Positions 6,138-8,149 of a stretch of DNA of 8,149 nucleotides are shown piece by piece. The notes under the pieces were generated by a model. It was not told where the DNA came from and searched no databases. It saw nothing but the letters and a program-made list of their open reading frames with translations. The DNA comes from an uncultured Collinsella sp. (lineage in GTDB: Bacteria > Actinomycetota > Coriobacteriia > Coriobacteriales > Coriobacteriaceae). Position 1 is the first letter of the stretch. The number at the start of each line of letters is the position of its first letter. A program made the position numbers and the translations under genes. The stretch is from assembly GCA_900551655.1 (NCBI GenBank), contig URWM01000059.1, positions 1-8,149 of the forward strand, read 5' to 3'.

Positions 6138-6662
6138 ATGTCGGACGATCTTCATCAAACTTCGTCAGGCAAGCGCCTGGACGTCATTAGCTGGGACGAG
6201 TTCTTTATGAGCGTGGCCATTGCCGCGCAGCGCCGCAGCAAGGACCCCAACACGCAGGTGGGTGCGTGCATCGCCAGCACCAACCACCGCATCCTTTCGG
6301 TGGGCTACAACGGTACGCCCTCGGCGCTCAATGACGACTTTTTCCCGTGGGGCACGAGCGACGACCCGTTGCAGGACAAGCACAACTACGTGGTGCATGC
6401 CGAGGCAAACGCCGTGCTCAACTACCGTGGCTCGCTCAAAGATCTTGAGGGTTCCACGGTCTACGTCACGCTGTTCCCGTGCCACGACTGCGCCAAGATT
6501 TTGGCGCAGGTGGGCGTGGGCGAGGTTGTCTACCTGGACAACAAGTACGCCGACACCGATGACGGACGCATCAGCCGCCGCATCCTCGACTCCTGCGGCA
6601 TCAGCTACCGCCAGGTTATCGTCGATGTTCACATCGGCACCGAGGGGCAGGCTCAGCAGTAG
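6138..6662 (+). CDS. dCMP deaminase (ComEB-like cytidine/deoxycytidylate deaminase family)
   Basis: The 174-residue enzyme would deaminate dCMP to dUMP, the precursor for thymidylate synthase, in the cytoplasm. The zinc site of the family is complete: HAEAN (88-92) gives the zinc His and the catalytic Glu90, and PCHDC (114-118) the two zinc Cys. The nucleotide-side wording SKDPNTQVGACI (34-45) and VGYNGTP (55-61), followed by DDFFPWG, is typical of dCMP deaminases rather than tRNA or free-cytidine deaminases. Length is close to the usual 150-180 residues. The ATG at 6138 is preferred over 6102 because GGAGGT (6125-6130) lies seven bases before it and the longer form would begin inside the -10 box. 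An extended -10 element suggests its own promoter. No clear terminator follows. Confidence 0.93.
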   Translation: MSDDLHQTSSGKRLDVISWDEFFMSVAIAAQRRSKDPNTQVGACIASTNHRILSVGYNGTPSALNDDFFPWGTSDDPLQDKHNYVVHAEANAVLNYRGSLKDLEGSTVYVTLFPCHDCAKILAQVGVGEVVYLDNKYADTDDGRISRRILDSCGISYRQVIVDVHIGTEGQAQQ

Positions 6663-6834
6663 CGCGTGGCAACGCCAGCTGGCAACAAAAGGCAGCCAAA
6701 AGAGCCCCGTCCCAAATTGACTACTCGTGAAAGTCGCGTCTGCGCGCATGGACGGCTCGTGAGCGGGTACACGGCTGTAGTAACATAGCTTCTGTCCGCG
6801 GGCGCGCCCGCGTAATTGTGAGAAAGGAGCCCCT
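6663..6834 (+). other. Spacer between the dCMP deaminase and NifU-type genes
   Basis: These 172 bases hold no supportable gene. A weak -10-like TAACAT stands at 6781-6786 without a -35 at normal spacing. The only strong feature is the 16-base palindrome at 6797-6812. A short direct repeat (tggcaac at 6667-6673 and 6680-6686) is probably chance. Confidence 0.5.
6797..6812. repeat. Perfect 16-base palindrome before the NifU-type gene
   Basis: CGCGGGCGCGCCCGCG equals its own reverse complement. It ends 12 bases before the AGGAG of the NifU-type gene, so it could be a protein binding site or a very stable leader hairpin close to the ribosome binding site. No T run follows, so it is not a normal terminator. 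Confidence 0.75.
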
Positions 6835-7113
6835 GTGGCTGTTAACGAAGAGCTGCTTAAGAAGGTTCTTGAAGAGATTCGCCCCAACCTGCAGGCCGAC
6901 GGCGGCGATATGGAGTATGTGGGCGTTGACGACGAGGGCGTCGTCAAACTGGAGCTGCAGGGCGCTTGCGCCGGCTGCCCCATGAGCTCGCTGACCCTGT
7001 CCATGGGTATTGAGCGCATCCTGAAGGAGCATGTGCCCGGCGTTACCCGTGTCGAGCAGGTCAATGCCTCCGGCGAGACCGACGACCTGTACGACGAGTA
7101 CGCGCCGTTCTAA
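6835..7113 (+). CDS. NifU-type Fe-S cluster scaffold/carrier protein (Nfu domain)
   Basis: A 92-residue stand-alone Nfu domain, the C-terminal type of NifU, which holds a 4Fe-4S cluster between subunits and hands it to client proteins in the cytoplasm. The pattern IRPNLQADGGDMEYVGV (15-31) and the cluster motif CAGC (45-48) within GACAGCPMSSLTL are diagnostic, followed by the GIERILKEHVPGV helix (58-70). The acidic C-terminal tail (81-92) is not conserved in a recognisable way. It starts with GTG at 6835; AGGAG (6825-6829) five bases ahead supports this. No other Fe-S assembly gene lies beside it, though the activase fragment at the left end belongs to an Fe-S enzyme system; a link is not implied. 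A hairpin downstream separates it from lgt. Confidence 0.93.
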   Translation: MAVNEELLKKVLEEIRPNLQADGGDMEYVGVDDEGVVKLELQGACAGCPMSSLTLSMGIERILKEHVPGVTRVEQVNASGETDDLYDEYAPF

Positions 7114-7162
7114 GATGCGAAAGCTGCGGACGGCATACTCCGCATAGACGTTACGCCCAAAT

Positions 7163-7199
7163 ATGCGGCTGCGAGCGTAAGGCCCGCGGCCGCATTTGT
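7163..7199 (+). terminator. Hairpin between the NifU-type gene and lgt, possible weak terminator
   Basis: An 11-bp stem with one G-U pair (atgcggctgcg 7163-7173 with cgcggccgcat 7185-7195) encloses an 11-base loop and is followed by TTTGT. It starts 50 bases after the NifU-type stop codon and ends about 12 bases before the lgt ribosome binding site. The stem is strong but the T run is short, so it may terminate only partly. A smaller stem, gcgga/tccgc at 7126-7143, precedes it. Confidence 0.6.
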
Positions 7200-7222
7200 A
7201 TGTAGGGAGTAGGAGGGTCGAC

Positions 7223-8044
7223 ATGCTCAACGACTTCTACCATATGCTTGATCCCGTCGCGATTTCGGCGGGGCCCATCACCATCTACTGGTATGGCCTG
7301 GCCTACGTGGTCGGCGCCCTGGTTACGGCGGTCGTCATGTACCGCACACAGCGTCGCTGGGGCTTTAACATCACGATTGACGACCTGACGAGTGTCGTGG
7401 TCGGCGTGGTCTTTGGCCTTATCATTGGCGCCCGTCTGTTCTACGTCATCTTTTACGGCGACGGCTACTACTGGGCGCATCCGCTCGAGATCTTTGCCAC
7501 CAACGAGGGCGGCATGAGTTTCCATGGCGGTTTGGTGGGCGGCATTATCGGCGGCATCATCGTGTGCCGCATGTATAAACTCGACGCATGGACGTTGGCC
7601 GATCTTGCTGTCATCGGCGCGCCGCTGGCCTTGTGTCTGGGCCGTTGTGCCAACTTTGTCAACGGTGAGCTGTGGGGCAAGCCGACCGATCTGCCATGGG
7701 GCGTGGTCTTTGGCGGGACTGCGGGCGATATGCCGCGTCATCCCTCCCAGCTCTACGAGGCATTTCTTGAGGGCATCGTGCTTTTTTGCATTCTGCAGGT
7801 GCTCAGCCGCAAAAAGCCGCTACTGCCCCAAGGCACGTTTATGGGCGTGTTTGTGATGGGTTACGGCATCGTCCGCTTCCTCATTGAGTTTGTGCGTGTG
7901 CCCGATGCGCAGCTGGGCTATCTGCTGGGCGGCGTCATCACCATGGGTCAGCTACTGAGCCTGCCACTCGTGATTGCGGGCCTGGCGCTCATCATCTTTG
8001 CCCTTCGTCGCGACCGTCCCCAGCGCATCTACCTCGACGTCTAG
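7223..8044 (+). CDS. lgt: Prolipoprotein diacylglyceryl transferase
   Basis: Lgt transfers diacylglyceryl from phosphatidylglycerol to the lipobox Cys of preprolipoproteins, the first step of lipoprotein maturation at the cytoplasmic membrane. The 273-residue protein has the usual length and about seven hydrophobic segments. Signatures are HGGLVGG (101-107, with the family's essential His), LGRCANFVNGELWG (139-152, the Lgt signature with Arg141, Asn144 and Glu149), PRHPSQLYEA (171-180) and YGIVRFLIEFVRVPD (214-228), whose second Arg corresponds to the catalytic Arg late in the E. coli enzyme. The ATG at 7223 is chosen over an upstream start at 7196 because AGGAGG (7211-7216) lies six bases before it, and the 7196 start would lie within the hairpin. 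It is followed directly by a terminator, so it ends its transcription unit. Confidence 0.96.
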   Translation: MLNDFYHMLDPVAISAGPITIYWYGLAYVVGALVTAVVMYRTQRRWGFNITIDDLTSVVVGVVFGLIIGARLFYVIFYGDGYYWAHPLEIFATNEGGMSFHGGLVGGIIGGIIVCRMYKLDAWTLADLAVIGAPLALCLGRCANFVNGELWGKPTDLPWGVVFGGTAGDMPRHPSQLYEAFLEGIVLFCILQVLSRKKPLLPQGTFMGVFVMGYGIVRFLIEFVRVPDAQLGYLLGGVITMGQLLSLPLVIAGLALIIFALRRDRPQRIYLDV

Positions 8045-8090
8045 CCACCACATGCCACCGCAAAGGGGCAGGCACCTTGGTGGTGGTTTT
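8045..8090 (+). terminator. Rho-independent terminator after lgt
   Basis: ccaccac (8045-8051), directly after the lgt stop, pairs with gtggtgg (8080-8086), followed by four Ts (8087-8090). The 28-base interior can also pair within itself, for example aagg (8063-8066) with cctt (8075-8078), so alternative folds exist. Position and orientation fit termination of lgt. Confidence 0.78.
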
Positions 8091-8149
8091 GCCGGGCAAC
8101 GATGACAGAACCGTAACGTTTTCCCAGATAAAACCTGCCAAAATAAACC
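8091..8149. other. AT-richer tail of the contig
   Basis: No gene is visible in the last 59 bases. The final 25 are clearly richer in A than the rest and carry a near-repeat (ataaaacc and ataaacc). It may be the start of the next intergenic or promoter region, but the sequence ends too soon to say. Confidence 0.4.

Noticed and set aside
6667..6686. Direct repeat tggcaac with a central gccagctggc palindrome
   Set aside because: Too short, only two copies, and not placed at a recognisable promoter or terminator; chance is likely.
6165..7064. A 299-codon minus-strand open frame across the deaminase and Nfu genes
   Set aside because: It spans two well-recognised plus-strand genes and their spacer, and its translation shows no domain.
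8091..8149. Possible start of a dispersed repeat or promoter at the contig end
   Set aside because: Only a short A-rich near-repeat is visible and the sequence stops; nothing specific can be supported.
1..8149. Defence island, CRISPR array, mobile element or new multi-gene system
   Set aside because: No repeat-spacer arrays, transposase, integrase, phage or toxin-antitoxin genes are seen; the intact genes are a DUF389 protein, a transporter and ordinary housekeeping enzymes.

Overview
The window looks like one short metagenome or draft-genome contig from a GC-rich gut actinobacterium, most likely a Collinsella-like member of the Coriobacteriia. That assignment is an inference from base and codon usage (third positions almost always G or C), from the gene set, and from protein wording; no search was run. 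The first bases are not biological: positions 3-36 match the Nextera (Tn5 tagmentation) read-2 adapter.

The left end, 37-1287, is a single open frame but not a single gene. It starts with the middle of an ArgJ (glutamate N-acetyltransferase) of moderate GC and Firmicutes-like style. At a conserved ArgJ motif near 655-680 it changes to a GC-rich ArgJ. Near 811-840 it passes in frame into the C-terminal end of a large 2-hydroxyacyl-CoA dehydratase activase-type protein. With an adapter at the very end, this is best read as an assembly or library chimera. A strong terminator (1316-1352) closes the activase piece. A C-terminal fragment of an arylsulfotransferase (1373-1882) follows on the same strand with no ribosome binding site, so it looks like a remnant or a further joint.

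The rest looks like ordinary, intact chromosome. On the minus strand lie a DUF389 membrane protein (1952-3091) carrying a canonical EF-hand-type loop, and an OPT-family transporter (3306-5009) with its own terminator (3243-3280) and a leader hairpin. Divergent from it on the plus strand run coaX (type III pantothenate kinase, coenzyme A synthesis), a dCMP deaminase (dUMP supply for thymidylate), a NifU-type Fe-S scaffold protein, and lgt (prolipoprotein diacylglyceryl transferase), ending in a terminator at 8045-8090. Gaps of about 84-170 bases holding hairpins or promoter-like boxes separate these genes. They therefore look like neighbouring housekeeping units rather than one tight operon.

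I found no mobile element, CRISPR array, tRNA or rRNA, and no convincing new multi-gene system. The points most worth a second look are the adapter and chimera at the left end, the EF-hand loop in the DUF389 protein, the orphaned sulfotransferase C-terminus, and two symmetrical DNA elements in leader regions (5034-5072 and 6797-6812).
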